Part shown: positions 6,460 through 12,868 of the stretch, one piece after another
Layout: every line of letters starts with the position of its first letter
Position numbering within the stretch: position 1 is the first letter of the stretch
NCBI GenBank assembly: GCA_030587605.1
Contig: JAUQYT010000038.1
Coordinates: forward strand, 1 to 13,437
Length of the DNA stretch: 13,437 bases
From: Candidatus Njordarchaeum guaymasense
Lineage (GTDB): Archaea; Asgardarchaeota; Njordarchaeia; Njordarchaeales; Njordarchaeaceae
Reading direction: 5' to 3'
Program-made: the position numbers and the translations under genes
The notes under the pieces: generated by a model
Database searches by the model: none
The model's input: only the letters and a program-made list of their open reading frames with translations
Told to the model about the DNA's origin: nothing

Positions 6460-7884
6460 TCATCGCCCTTTGGCAAGTATTTCTTCACAGGAAAGGATGA
6501 GCTTGTCTATGTCATCCTTGGAGTGGATCTCAGTCACGCAGAATAGTGCCGTGTTTCCAAACTCCGGAAACTCATTATTAATCGGGTGGCCTCCTTGGAT
6601 CCCACTTGCCAACAGCTTCTTATTGAGGTCGGAAATGGATTTCCGTGATTGATCTGTATTCAAAGTGAATTCCTTGAAATGTGAAGATTCTAATACTGGA
6701 ACCTTTAGACCCTTAATCTCACCAAGTTTCTTAATGGCGTAGTTCGAGTGGGTTAGGATTGTTTCACCGAGTTCTTTGAGCCCTTTTGCGCCCAAGAGAG
6801 AACAGTAGGCTGAGGCTGCTAATGCGCAAAGAGCTTCGTTGCTGGTGATGTTTGATGTTGCTTTTTCTCTCCTTATATGTTGCTCTCTGGTTTGCAGGGT
6901 TAGCACGAAGCCTGTTTCATTTCCGTCCAATGTGGTTGTCATTCCCACTATCCGCCCAGGCATCTGCCTTATCACTTTCTGGTCATCCCTGCAACTGAAT
7001 ATACCCAGCAGCGGCCCTCCGAAGTTCATGTGATTTCCTAGAGGTTGACCTTCTCCTATAGCTATGTCAGCGCCGTAGTCTCCGGGTGGTCGAAGGACTC
7101 CAAGCGATGTCGGATCTACGCCTACGACAAGCAAGCTCCCCTTCTCGTGCGCTACTAGGGAAATGTCTTCCACTTGGTCCTCTATAAATCCAAGGTAGGA
7201 CGGGTTCTCGATGTAGACTGCCGCGACATCATGGGAGATTCTATTTCTGAGTTCTTGAAGCGACAGTTTTCCAGTTCTCTTGTCATAAGGTACCTCGTCA
7301 ATTTTGATGCCTGCTGATTCGCCATATGTCCTCAGAACTCTGAGCCTTTCTGGGTGGATTATGCGTGGAAATAGAATGACGTTTCTCTGAGTCACTCTTT
7401 TGACCATGAGTGCTGCTTCTCCTAGCGCTGTAGACCAGTCGTAGAGTGAGCTGTTGACAACATCCATCTCGAGTAGCTCAGCCATCATGCTCTGGTATTC
7501 GAAGAGAGCTTGGAGCATACCTTGGGAGATCTCAGCTTGATAAGGCGTATATGATGTTAAGAATTCGCTTCTGCTCACAATCATGTCGACTGCCGCAGGT
7601 ACGTAGTGTGGCCAGACGCCCGCTCCCAAAAAAGTCGGCATTTCGTGAACTGTCTTGTTCTTGGATGCGATCGATCTTACCACGCGGCGTGTTTCAAATT
7701 CTGAGTGCCCACGTGGCAGATCCCTAGCCTCATACTTAGGTATGTCTCTTGGTATATCGCGGAAAAGCTCTTCGATACTCTTGATTCCGATCTCCTTCAG
7801 CATCTCTATGGCGATCTTCTTGCAGGAGTTAGGAATATACGGATGAGAATCTGGAGCCAAAATACTGACGCACCTCTTGCTCAT
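6460..7884 (-). CDS. gcvPA: Glycine dehydrogenase (decarboxylating) subunit 1
   Basis: The partner subunit of GcvPB, 474 residues with an aminotransferase fold. Together they correspond to the two halves of the single-chain P-protein of bacteria and mitochondria, and the catalytic PLP lysine resides in subunit 2. Recognisable blocks are HPYIPN near residue 15, SIEELFRDIP, FLGAGVWPHYVP, FLTSYTPYQAEISQG, YDWSTALGEAALM, GEGQPLGNHMNFGGP and TREQHIRREKATSNI. About 14 residues precede the usual family start, a short N-terminal extension. The ATG at 7884 has only a weak GAAGG before it; a TATA-like element about 33 bp upstream suggests a very short leader. It is the first gene of gcvPA-gcvPB-(MoaD-like) and divergent from the membrane-protein gene. 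Confidence 0.95.
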   Translation of the reverse strand: MSKRCVSILAPDSHPYIPNSCKKIAIEMLKEIGIKSIEELFRDIPRDIPKYEARDLPRGHSEFETRRVVRSIASKNKTVHEMPTFLGAGVWPHYVPAAVDMIVSRSEFLTSYTPYQAEISQGMLQALFEYQSMMAELLEMDVVNSSLYDWSTALGEAALMVKRVTQRNVILFPRIIHPERLRVLRTYGESAGIKIDEVPYDKRTGKLSLQELRNRISHDVAAVYIENPSYLGFIEDQVEDISLVAHEKGSLLVVGVDPTSLGVLRPPGDYGADIAIGEGQPLGNHMNFGGPLLGIFSCRDDQKVIRQMPGRIVGMTTTLDGNETGFVLTLQTREQHIRREKATSNITSNEALCALAASAYCSLLGAKGLKELGETILTHSNYAIKKLGEIKGLKVPVLESSHFKEFTLNTDQSRKSISDLNKKLLASGIQGGHPINNEFPEFGNTALFCVTEIHSKDDIDKLILSCEEILAKGR

Positions 7885-7912
7885 TGCCTTCAGGAAGGAT
7901 CAGGTGAATAGG

Positions 7913-7921
7913 CTATACTTT
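7913..7921 (-). promoter_or_regulatory. Candidate TATA box of gcvPA
   Basis: On the minus strand this reads AAAGTATAG, centred about 33 bp before the ATG at 7884. It would give a transcript with only a few untranslated bases. No glycine-riboswitch-like fold was recognised upstream of the gene. Confidence 0.35.
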
Positions 7922-8122
7922 CTCTTGTCTAAATTTCTGATCCCTGAGTGAAGCTTAAGGGTCTGGTTGAGCCCCGCAGTCTTTCAAGTCTGTTTTGCAT
8001 ATTAACGAGTAGTTGATGGATTACTTCTTAAGGGTTATCCATCTGCAAGTAGCTTTAACGCAGATAAGTCAGAGTAGTCTGGCATTCTGAAAGAAGTGCA
8101 AAAAGCTTATTAGGTGTCCTCC

Positions 8123-8129
8123 TTTAAAT
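8123..8129 (+). promoter_or_regulatory. Candidate TATA box of the membrane-protein gene
   Basis: TTTAAAT is centred about 36 bp before the TTG start at 8162, which predicts transcription starting near 8150 and a short leader. Confidence 0.4.
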
Positions 8130-8161
8130 GAGTCTTACAAAATATATGGTGGCTTCGCGCG

Positions 8162-9961
8162 TTGAACAGGAAGAGCACCGCAACACTGTTGCTAGTCTTA
8201 TTGATGCTGTGCCTGCTTGCGTCATCATATTTGGGAGGAGCTGCAACAAGTAGCGAGCCACACCCCGATGACGGCGGCAGACAGTATGACAATGGTAGCA
8301 ATAGTAACTCCTTTTTCTACCAGCGCAACTTGGGACCATCAGATGGGAATGTTTCACTGGTTAACCTTTGGGCGAATAGAGTAGTGAAGATAGGAGACTA
8401 CGGTTTGATAACGGTCAATGATACGGTGATGGTCCGTAACAATGGTAGTGTGACAGCGTTTTCTTGGACGTTCTATCTGCCTTCAGACGTGTACCCCAAG
8501 TTGAAGTATCTTGCGGCTTATGTAAACGTAACAAAGTTGGATGTGGTTGGAGCCCCGCCTTACTTATCGTATGTTGGCATGCGAGTTGACTTTGGCAAGG
8601 TTGGTGGGCTGCCTGCAAACTCCTCTTTGCCAGTGAGGATCATCCAACAGTACCTTGGAATTGTTAAGCCAGTAATTAGCACAAGAAGCCTTGCCGTGTA
8701 TTTCTATAGGTATATAGTTTCTCCGTACGTCACAATGAACCATAACTCGTCTATTCAAATGTCGTATATCGGAACACCTCAGGGACGGATCTTCTATGCC
8801 GGGAAGACCATTAATCCGTTCAATTGCTCGAGGCTGGGGGAGGCCCCAGATGGTGCTTGGCTCTACAGGCTTAATACTCCTGTGGTAGAGATAGTTAATA
8901 TTGATCGACGCGTGGAGCTTGATCCTGGAGGCTACCTTACTTCAACGGAAACACATGTGGTAAAGAACCTGGGACCAGCGAACCTAACGAATTTCCGTCT
9001 CACGCTACCACTTTCAGTGATCAATGGCACTCTAGAGGCGCATGATTCTGTTGGGGTTTTGACTTCAAGAACCGATGGTAGAAACGTTACGGTTACTATT
9101 CGGCTTATCTTGCAGGTGAATTGGACTTACACATACTATATTTCCTATAAGACATTATTGGATGATTACAGGACAGTTGAGGGTGGGCTGGACGTCATTA
9201 GGATGCAATCTACCACCGTGTCAGACTGCAGTGTGAACCTGGAGAAGGTCGTAGTGGTTTTTCCATCCCACACTTCACTGTCTTCAATTAGCCAATATGC
9301 TGACGGAGTTCAGATACAAGATGGCAAGCTCACAATTTCCTACACATTCAGAGATATTGCACCAATGAACGTTAAGCCAATCGAGTTCAAATACAATTTG
9401 GACATAGCTCAGACTCTTGAACGACCCATTCTCATATCTCTAGGGTTCTTCTTAATAGGGTTCATCTATGTGAGCGCAAGAAAATTAGTTCCAGGAGCGA
9501 GACCCGTAACCGTCGTGAGAGAAGAAGAGAAGGCGCGAGAACAGAGAGGGTTGATAAAGGAATTCTCCTCAAACTATGAGGAGAAGACTGCTCTGACACT
9601 CGAATCAGAGCAACTTGCTGAGGATAGACGGAAAGGCAGAATCAACAAGAGAGCGTACGTTGAACGTCTAAATGTTGCTAGGAGGCGGATTGCTTCACTT
9701 ACCAACCTTATCAACGAAGAGAAAAGGAAACTGTCATTGGCAAGCAAGAGATACGCATCTATGATCACGCAACTTGACACTTATGAAGAAGAGCGAGAAA
9801 ATGCAAAAGCGAGCCTCGAAAACCTAGAGTTTAGAAGAAGGCAGGGAAAGGTCGCAGGGGATGTCTACAACCGCCTGAAATATGAAAACACGAAGAAAAT
9901 AGAGAAGGCAACATCAAGCATCGATAGCATAATAATGCAGTTCCACCAAGAAACCCTCTAG
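8162..9961 (+). CDS. Exported single-pass membrane protein, ribophorin I-like ectodomain with cytosolic coiled coil
   Basis: 599 residues. A signal peptide (1 to about 27) is followed by an ectodomain of about 390 residues, one membrane segment (about 422-438), and a charged cytosolic region (440-599) predicted to be coiled coil. The ectodomain has two related beta-rich units. Residues 72-95 (starting NRVVKIGDYG) align without gaps to 248-271 (starting DRRVELDPGG). Twelve N-x-S/T sequons lie in the ectodomain (Asn44, 63, 86, 94, 122, 153, 195, 221, 274, 288, 308, 320) and none in the cytosolic part. The paired-domain plan and motifs recall ribophorin I (OST1) of oligosaccharyltransferase, homologues of which are known in some archaea; this is tentative. 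The cytosolic part repeats an RRxG...Y..RL helix-hairpin motif (about 489-503 and 559-572). It starts with TTG after GGTGG (8148-8152); neither the upstream ATG nor the GTG is in frame. It appears monocistronic. Confidence 0.85.
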   Translation: MNRKSTATLLLVLLMLCLLASSYLGGAATSSEPHPDDGGRQYDNGSNSNSFFYQRNLGPSDGNVSLVNLWANRVVKIGDYGLITVNDTVMVRNNGSVTAFSWTFYLPSDVYPKLKYLAAYVNVTKLDVVGAPPYLSYVGMRVDFGKVGGLPANSSLPVRIIQQYLGIVKPVISTRSLAVYFYRYIVSPYVTMNHNSSIQMSYIGTPQGRIFYAGKTINPFNCSRLGEAPDGAWLYRLNTPVVEIVNIDRRVELDPGGYLTSTETHVVKNLGPANLTNFRLTLPLSVINGTLEAHDSVGVLTSRTDGRNVTVTIRLILQVNWTYTYYISYKTLLDDYRTVEGGLDVIRMQSTTVSDCSVNLEKVVVVFPSHTSLSSISQYADGVQIQDGKLTISYTFRDIAPMNVKPIEFKYNLDIAQTLERPILISLGFFLIGFIYVSARKLVPGARPVTVVREEEKAREQRGLIKEFSSNYEEKTALTLESEQLAEDRRKGRINKRAYVERLNVARRRIASLTNLINEEKRKLSLASKRYASMITQLDTYEEERENAKASLENLEFRRRQGKVAGDVYNRLKYENTKKIEKATSSIDSIIMQFHQETL

Positions 9962-10010
9962 AAGACTGAGCAGAAAGGTAGCTGATTAAGCGAATAGAGA
10001 TCAGAAAATG

Positions 10011-10017
10011 TTTTTAA
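10011..10017 (+). promoter_or_regulatory. TATA box of the ferredoxin gene
   Basis: TTTTTAA lies in the 123-bp gap after the membrane-protein gene. It predicts a transcription start near 10040 and a leader of about 45 nt carrying the strong ribosome site AGGAGGT (10068-10074). Confidence 0.45.
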
Positions 10018-10084
10018 CCACTTACTGTCAACATTGTCTTCATCATATCGACGTTGCTTCGACAAATAGGAGGTAATTAATGCA

Positions 10085-10273
10085 ATGCCAAAAGTCATAG
10101 TCGACATGGACAAATGCACCGGTTGCGGAACCTGTGTTGACGTATGTCCTCAATCATGCTTTGAACTGGACAGCGAAGCGGGTAAAACGAAAGTTGTGAA
10201 CGAAGACGAATGCCTTGCGTGTAGGGCATGCGAATCACAGTGCGAAAACCAGTCAATCACAATAGAAGAGTAG
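10085..10273 (+). CDS. 2[4Fe-4S] ferredoxin
   Basis: A 62-residue soluble electron carrier with two cluster motifs: CTGCGTCVDVCP (Cys11, 14, 17, 21) and CLACRACESQC (Cys43, 46, 49, 53). By the usual pattern the fourth cysteine of each motif ligates the other cluster. The second motif ends in Cys-Glu rather than the common Cys-Pro, and an extra Cys25 lies between the motifs; whether this changes cluster potential or assembly cannot be told. AGGAGGT is 10 bases before ATG 10085. Another ATG at 10080 is out of frame and closes after six codons. It has its own promoter and a hairpin downstream, so it is probably transcribed alone. The redox partner is not evident from the neighbours. Confidence 0.93.
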   Translation: MPKVIVDMDKCTGCGTCVDVCPQSCFELDSEAGKTKVVNEDECLACRACESQCENQSITIEE

Positions 10274-10278
10274 AAGAA

Positions 10279-10320
10279 AGGGGCGCGAAAACCAGCAACG
10301 TTTCCTTGCCCCTCTTATTT
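10279..10320 (+). terminator. Possible terminator after the ferredoxin gene
   Basis: AGGGGC (10279-10284) pairs with GCCCCT (10308-10313), with an inner GAAA/TTTC pairing (10287-10290 with 10301-10304). The stem is followed by the T-rich stretch CTTATTT. It starts six bases after the stop codon. Confidence 0.45.
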
Positions 10321-10393
10321 TCCGTTTCTTGTTCGCTGATCAGAGATGCAAAGCGTACAGCATGGAGCATCGGAGAAACGCTTCAGAAAACAA

Positions 10394-10400
10394 TTTTAAT
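10394..10400 (+). promoter_or_regulatory. TATA box of tRNA-Gln
   Basis: TTTTAAT lies 27-33 bp before the first base of the tRNA, the usual archaeal spacing for a transcript that begins at or just before position 1. Confidence 0.5.
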
Positions 10401-10443
10401 ACGTGAGAAGTATAGTGATGCGGGAAAGCCCCGTGGTCTAGCG

Positions 10444-10477
10444 TCTTCAAGCCAAATTGGAGTGGCTCGAGCTAGAA
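10444..10477 (+). other. tRNA-Gln intron 1, D-loop (18/19)
   Basis: This 34-nt intron splits the conserved G18-G19 pair. The inner hairpin contains AGCCA (10450-10454) with TGGCT (10463-10467). The central helix is CTAG (10438-10441) with CTAG (10472-10475). Bulges 10442-10444 and 10476-10478 are each cut after base two. Splicing gives TAGCGGCCAAT. Confidence 0.8.
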
Positions 10478-10519
10478 GCCAATGATGACGGGCTTTGGAC
10501 CCGTTGACGGGAGTTCGAA

Positions 10520-10548
10520 TTTCCCAAGGAAGATCCAGGGAACGAGAT
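10520..10548 (+). other. tRNA-Gln intron 2, T-loop (59/60)
   Basis: This 29-nt intron has inner stem TTCCC (10521-10525) with GGGAA (10538-10542). The central helix is TTCG (10514-10517) with CGAG (10543-10546), one pair being T-G. Bulges are 10518-10520 and 10547-10549. Splicing gives TTCGAAT. It occupies the same tRNA position as the T-loop intron of tRNA-Leu. Confidence 0.88.
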
Positions 10549-10620
10549 TCTCCCCGGGGCTACCATCTTTGCTTTTGCCTTATTCTGCAATGGGATACCT
10601 TCTAAGGGCTCTCCATATAC

Positions 10621-10630
10621 TATTAAATAG
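10621..10630 (+). promoter_or_regulatory. Candidate promoter of the class-III aminotransferase gene
   Basis: TATTAAATAG is a TATA-like element in the gap between tRNA-Gln and the aminotransferase gene. It predicts transcription starting near 10650 and a leader of about 90 nt. Confidence 0.4.
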
Positions 10631-10697
10631 AGGAGGAAAGGTACACTCCTCGTCCAGTTGGCAATACTGTTCCACCTCTCGAAAACATCATGTCCAC

Positions 10698-10717
10698 CTG
10701 AGATAGGCTGGTCTCAG
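10698..10717 (+). repeat. Leader hairpin before the aminotransferase gene
   Basis: CTGAGA (10698-10703) and TCTCAG (10712-10717) form a perfect six-pair stem with an eight-base loop, 25 bases before the ATG at 10742. A second perfect stem, GAGGAG/CTCCTC, lies at 10630-10651 around the expected transcription start. No known riboswitch was recognised. Confidence 0.4.
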
Positions 10718-10741
10718 TCCGTTTACGCGGGGGAAGAATAC

Positions 10742-12085
10742 ATGCTTCCTAAGAGTCTAGTTGAAGAATATCAGAAACGAACCCCACGATCCAAGGAACT
10801 CTTCAAAAGGGCTTTGAGGTATTCTCCTGGCGGAGTTAGCCACAATATTCGTTATTTTCGGCCTTACCCGTTTTTTGTTGATAAAGGCCAAGGCTGTCGG
10901 TTGGTTGACGTTGACGGGAACGCCTACACAGACTACTGGATGGTTCACATGTCCGCTATACTTGGGCATGCTCACCCGGAGATAGTTGCTACCGTCTCTC
11001 GACAGATCCTACTGGGTTTTCACTATGGGACTGTGAACCGATTGAGTGTCGACCTAGCTGAGATAATCTGCAGGCACCTGCCCTCTGGCGAGATGTTGAG
11101 GTTCTGTAACAGCGGAATGGAGGCGACAAACTACGCCGTTAGGCTGGCCAGGGGGTATGCGGGCAAGAAGGTTATCTTGAAAATGATCGGAGGTTGGCAT
11201 GGTGGCAACGAGTTGCAGGTGGCTGTGACGCCTCCCTTCGAGAAACCTGAGTCGAAAGGAATGCTTGATGAGCAGTCTAGGTTTATTGTCCCTGTTCCCT
11301 TCAATGATGTTGACGGCACTTCATCTGTCGCCAAGAAATATGCTGGTAAAGTGGCGGGGATAATAGTTGAACCCGTGCTTGGCGGCGGCGGGTGCGTTCC
11401 CGCTGAAAAGACTTATCTCAAGTTTCTTAGAGAGCTCGCCGATGAAAATAATGCGCTATTGATATTCGATGAGGTTATTACGGGGTTTAGAGTAGCCCTA
11501 AAATCCGCACAGGGTTACTATGGCGTGAAACCCAACCTCACTACTCTAGGCAAAGTTATCGGCGGGGGCTTTCCCATAGGGGCGGTAGCAGGAGAGAGAG
11601 AGGTCATGAAGCTGGCTGACCACACTCGCGGAGCCGCTAAGGGAGATTATGTGTGGATAGGCGGGGGAACTTTCTCAATGAACCCTATGTCGATGACGGC
11701 GGGCTTAGCGACACTGAGCTATCTGATGAAGAACCCGACGCTATATGACCACATTGGAATGCTCGGAGAAACAGCTCGCAAGAAGATAGACAAAGAATTC
11801 GCTGACCGGGGAATTCCCACAAGGAGCACCGGACTTGGTTCCCTGCTTCAGACTCATTTTCTGCGAGAGAATGGTCTACAGATCAAGAGCGCAGAAGATA
11901 AGTCGGTTAACACTCTCAAGGAGAGACAACTCGAATATCATTTCAGACTGATCCTCAGCGGGATCTTCTTCTTGCCAGAACATGAGGGAGCGATCTCCAC
12001 AGCGCATACTGAGAAGGATATCGAGGAACTTGTTAAGTCAACTGGCGTGATTGCTGAAGAAATGCGTAAGCAAGAAATCGAGTAG
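10742..12085 (+). CDS. Class-III aminotransferase, glutamate-1-semialdehyde aminomutase-like
   Basis: A 447-residue PLP enzyme. It has SPGGVSHNIR near residue 30, NSGMEAT (123-129), FDEVITGFR with the cofactor aspartate (Asp243), and the PLP lysine in TTLGKVIGGGFPIGA (Lys271), followed by GGGTFSMNPMSMTAG. The layout matches HemL, which makes 5-aminolevulinate for haem and cobamides. However, the HemL signature around GCYHGHAD is replaced by GGWHGGNE, and an insertion separates the lysine region from GTFS. It may therefore be a HemL-family aminotransferase or aminomutase with another substrate; no other tetrapyrrole gene is nearby. The start at 10742 is set by family similarity and GGGGGAAG just upstream; an in-frame TTG at 10658 would add 28 atypical residues. 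It converges with the Trm112-like gene, with 17 bp between stops. Confidence 0.85.
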   Translation: MLPKSLVEEYQKRTPRSKELFKRALRYSPGGVSHNIRYFRPYPFFVDKGQGCRLVDVDGNAYTDYWMVHMSAILGHAHPEIVATVSRQILLGFHYGTVNRLSVDLAEIICRHLPSGEMLRFCNSGMEATNYAVRLARGYAGKKVILKMIGGWHGGNELQVAVTPPFEKPESKGMLDEQSRFIVPVPFNDVDGTSSVAKKYAGKVAGIIVEPVLGGGGCVPAEKTYLKFLRELADENNALLIFDEVITGFRVALKSAQGYYGVKPNLTTLGKVIGGGFPIGAVAGEREVMKLADHTRGAAKGDYVWIGGGTFSMNPMSMTAGLATLSYLMKNPTLYDHIGMLGETARKKIDKEFADRGIPTRSTGLGSLLQTHFLRENGLQIKSAEDKSVNTLKERQLEYHFRLILSGIFFLPEHEGAISTAHTEKDIEELVKSTGVIAEEMRKQEIE

Positions 12086-12102
12086 GTTACTGCCGTCACT
12101 GA

Positions 12103-12822
12103 CTAGTGAGGCTTAGCCTTTCCCTTCTCCAGTCTTTGACTCTTCACATTGAAGGGTTTTCCTTCGTTGAGTACTTTCTCAGGTATTCTACGTGACCACT
12201 TTTTCAGGAACGCAATGTCTTCATCAGAATTTCTCAGGTCGTCTGGTAACATGTGAGGAATAGTCTCTATGACTGGATACCATCGTTGACATTTCTCGCA
12301 GCTGATTAGCGCTTGGTCGACTTCCGTCAGGAAGAAGTACCAATTTAGCAAGTATATCTCAGGCAGAATATCTTCCAGGGTTTTCTTTTCTTTATCTATG
12401 CTAGATTTGCTTTCCGCCGCCACAACTTGTTTCATCGTTTTCCCTACTTTGTCTATTACCTTCGATTTTACTTGTTCAAGTAGTTTTGTTGCAGACGATT
12501 CGGTCACATCACTTATTGTCTGTGCTGACTTTGCCTTTTCATTAAGAATTCTTAGGTAATCTGGGAGCGGTTTCTTTTCACGGGAGAACTCGTCTTCAAC
12601 CTGGATCTGTCCATCCTCGGTGATCTTTACACACTTGTCCTTCTTCCCATTAGGGAGGGTTAATATGGAGTTATCCTCTAGCACTGAGAGTTCTCGACCT
12701 TTGAAAGCCGATTCAATTCGTGAAAACACTTTCTGGTCTGTTTCCCAGTTCAGTATTCTGAGGTCGAGTGGATAATGCTTGCAGATTGGACAGGCCAATA
12801 TATCGAGGAGCCATATTCTCAT
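12103..12822 (-). CDS. Trm112-like zinc protein with large central insertion
   Basis: 239 residues. The ends match Trm112/UPF0434: LLDILACPICKHYPLDL at the N terminus (Cys11, Cys14) and SCEKCQRWYPVIETIPHMLP near the C terminus (Cys175, Cys178), which together form one zinc site. Trm112 proteins activate methyltransferases acting on tRNA, rRNA or release factor. Usual archaeal forms are about 60 residues and eukaryotic ones about 130. Here 160 residues separate the two half-sites, including a charged, Lys/Glu-rich segment (about 90-150), and a basic tail of about 45 residues follows. No frameshift is visible and both ends stay in one frame. The ATG at 12822 lacks a clear ribosome site. It follows the nucleotidyltransferase gene by 46 bp on the same strand. 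The methyltransferase partner is not in the window. Confidence 0.8.
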   Translation of the reverse strand: MRIWLLDILACPICKHYPLDLRILNWETDQKVFSRIESAFKGRELSVLEDNSILTLPNGKKDKCVKITEDGQIQVEDEFSREKKPLPDYLRILNEKAKSAQTISDVTESSATKLLEQVKSKVIDKVGKTMKQVVAAESKSSIDKEKKTLEDILPEIYLLNWYFFLTEVDQALISCEKCQRWYPVIETIPHMLPDDLRNSDEDIAFLKKWSRRIPEKVLNEGKPFNVKSQRLEKGKAKPH

Positions 12823-12868
12823 TTTGGCGTTTCACAACCGTTCCTTTTATGTTAGACTTAGCATCAAC

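Larger units (their letters stand above)
10427..10565 (+). tRNA. tRNA-Gln(TTG) with two introns
   Basis: Acceptor strands AGCCCCG (10427-10433) and CGGGGCT (10555-10561) pair fully, with discriminator A at 10562 and an encoded CCA (10563-10565). Anticodon stem ACGGG (10488-10492) pairs with CCCGT (10500-10504) around loop CTTTGGA, giving anticodon TTG (10495-10497). Removing 10444-10477 and 10520-10548 leaves exactly 73 nt plus CCA. The result has D stem GTC/GAT, a D-loop with the conserved GG, T stem GGGAG/CTCCC and T-loop TTCGAAT. Both inserts have regular bulge-helix-bulge geometry and neither is at 37/38. A TATA box lies 27-33 bp upstream and a T-rich stretch follows (10566-10580). Confidence 0.95.

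Noticed and set aside
7929..8000. 23-codon ORF on the minus strand upstream of gcvPA
   Set aside because: It has no ribosome site, contains no recognisable motif, and ends before the gcvPA promoter; a chance frame is more likely.
7885..8161. Glycine riboswitch upstream of gcvPA
   Set aside because: No paired glycine-aptamer pattern was recognised, and the probable promoter leaves almost no leader.
10080..10082. ATG nearer the ribosome site as the ferredoxin start
   Set aside because: It is out of frame with the ferredoxin and stops after six codons.
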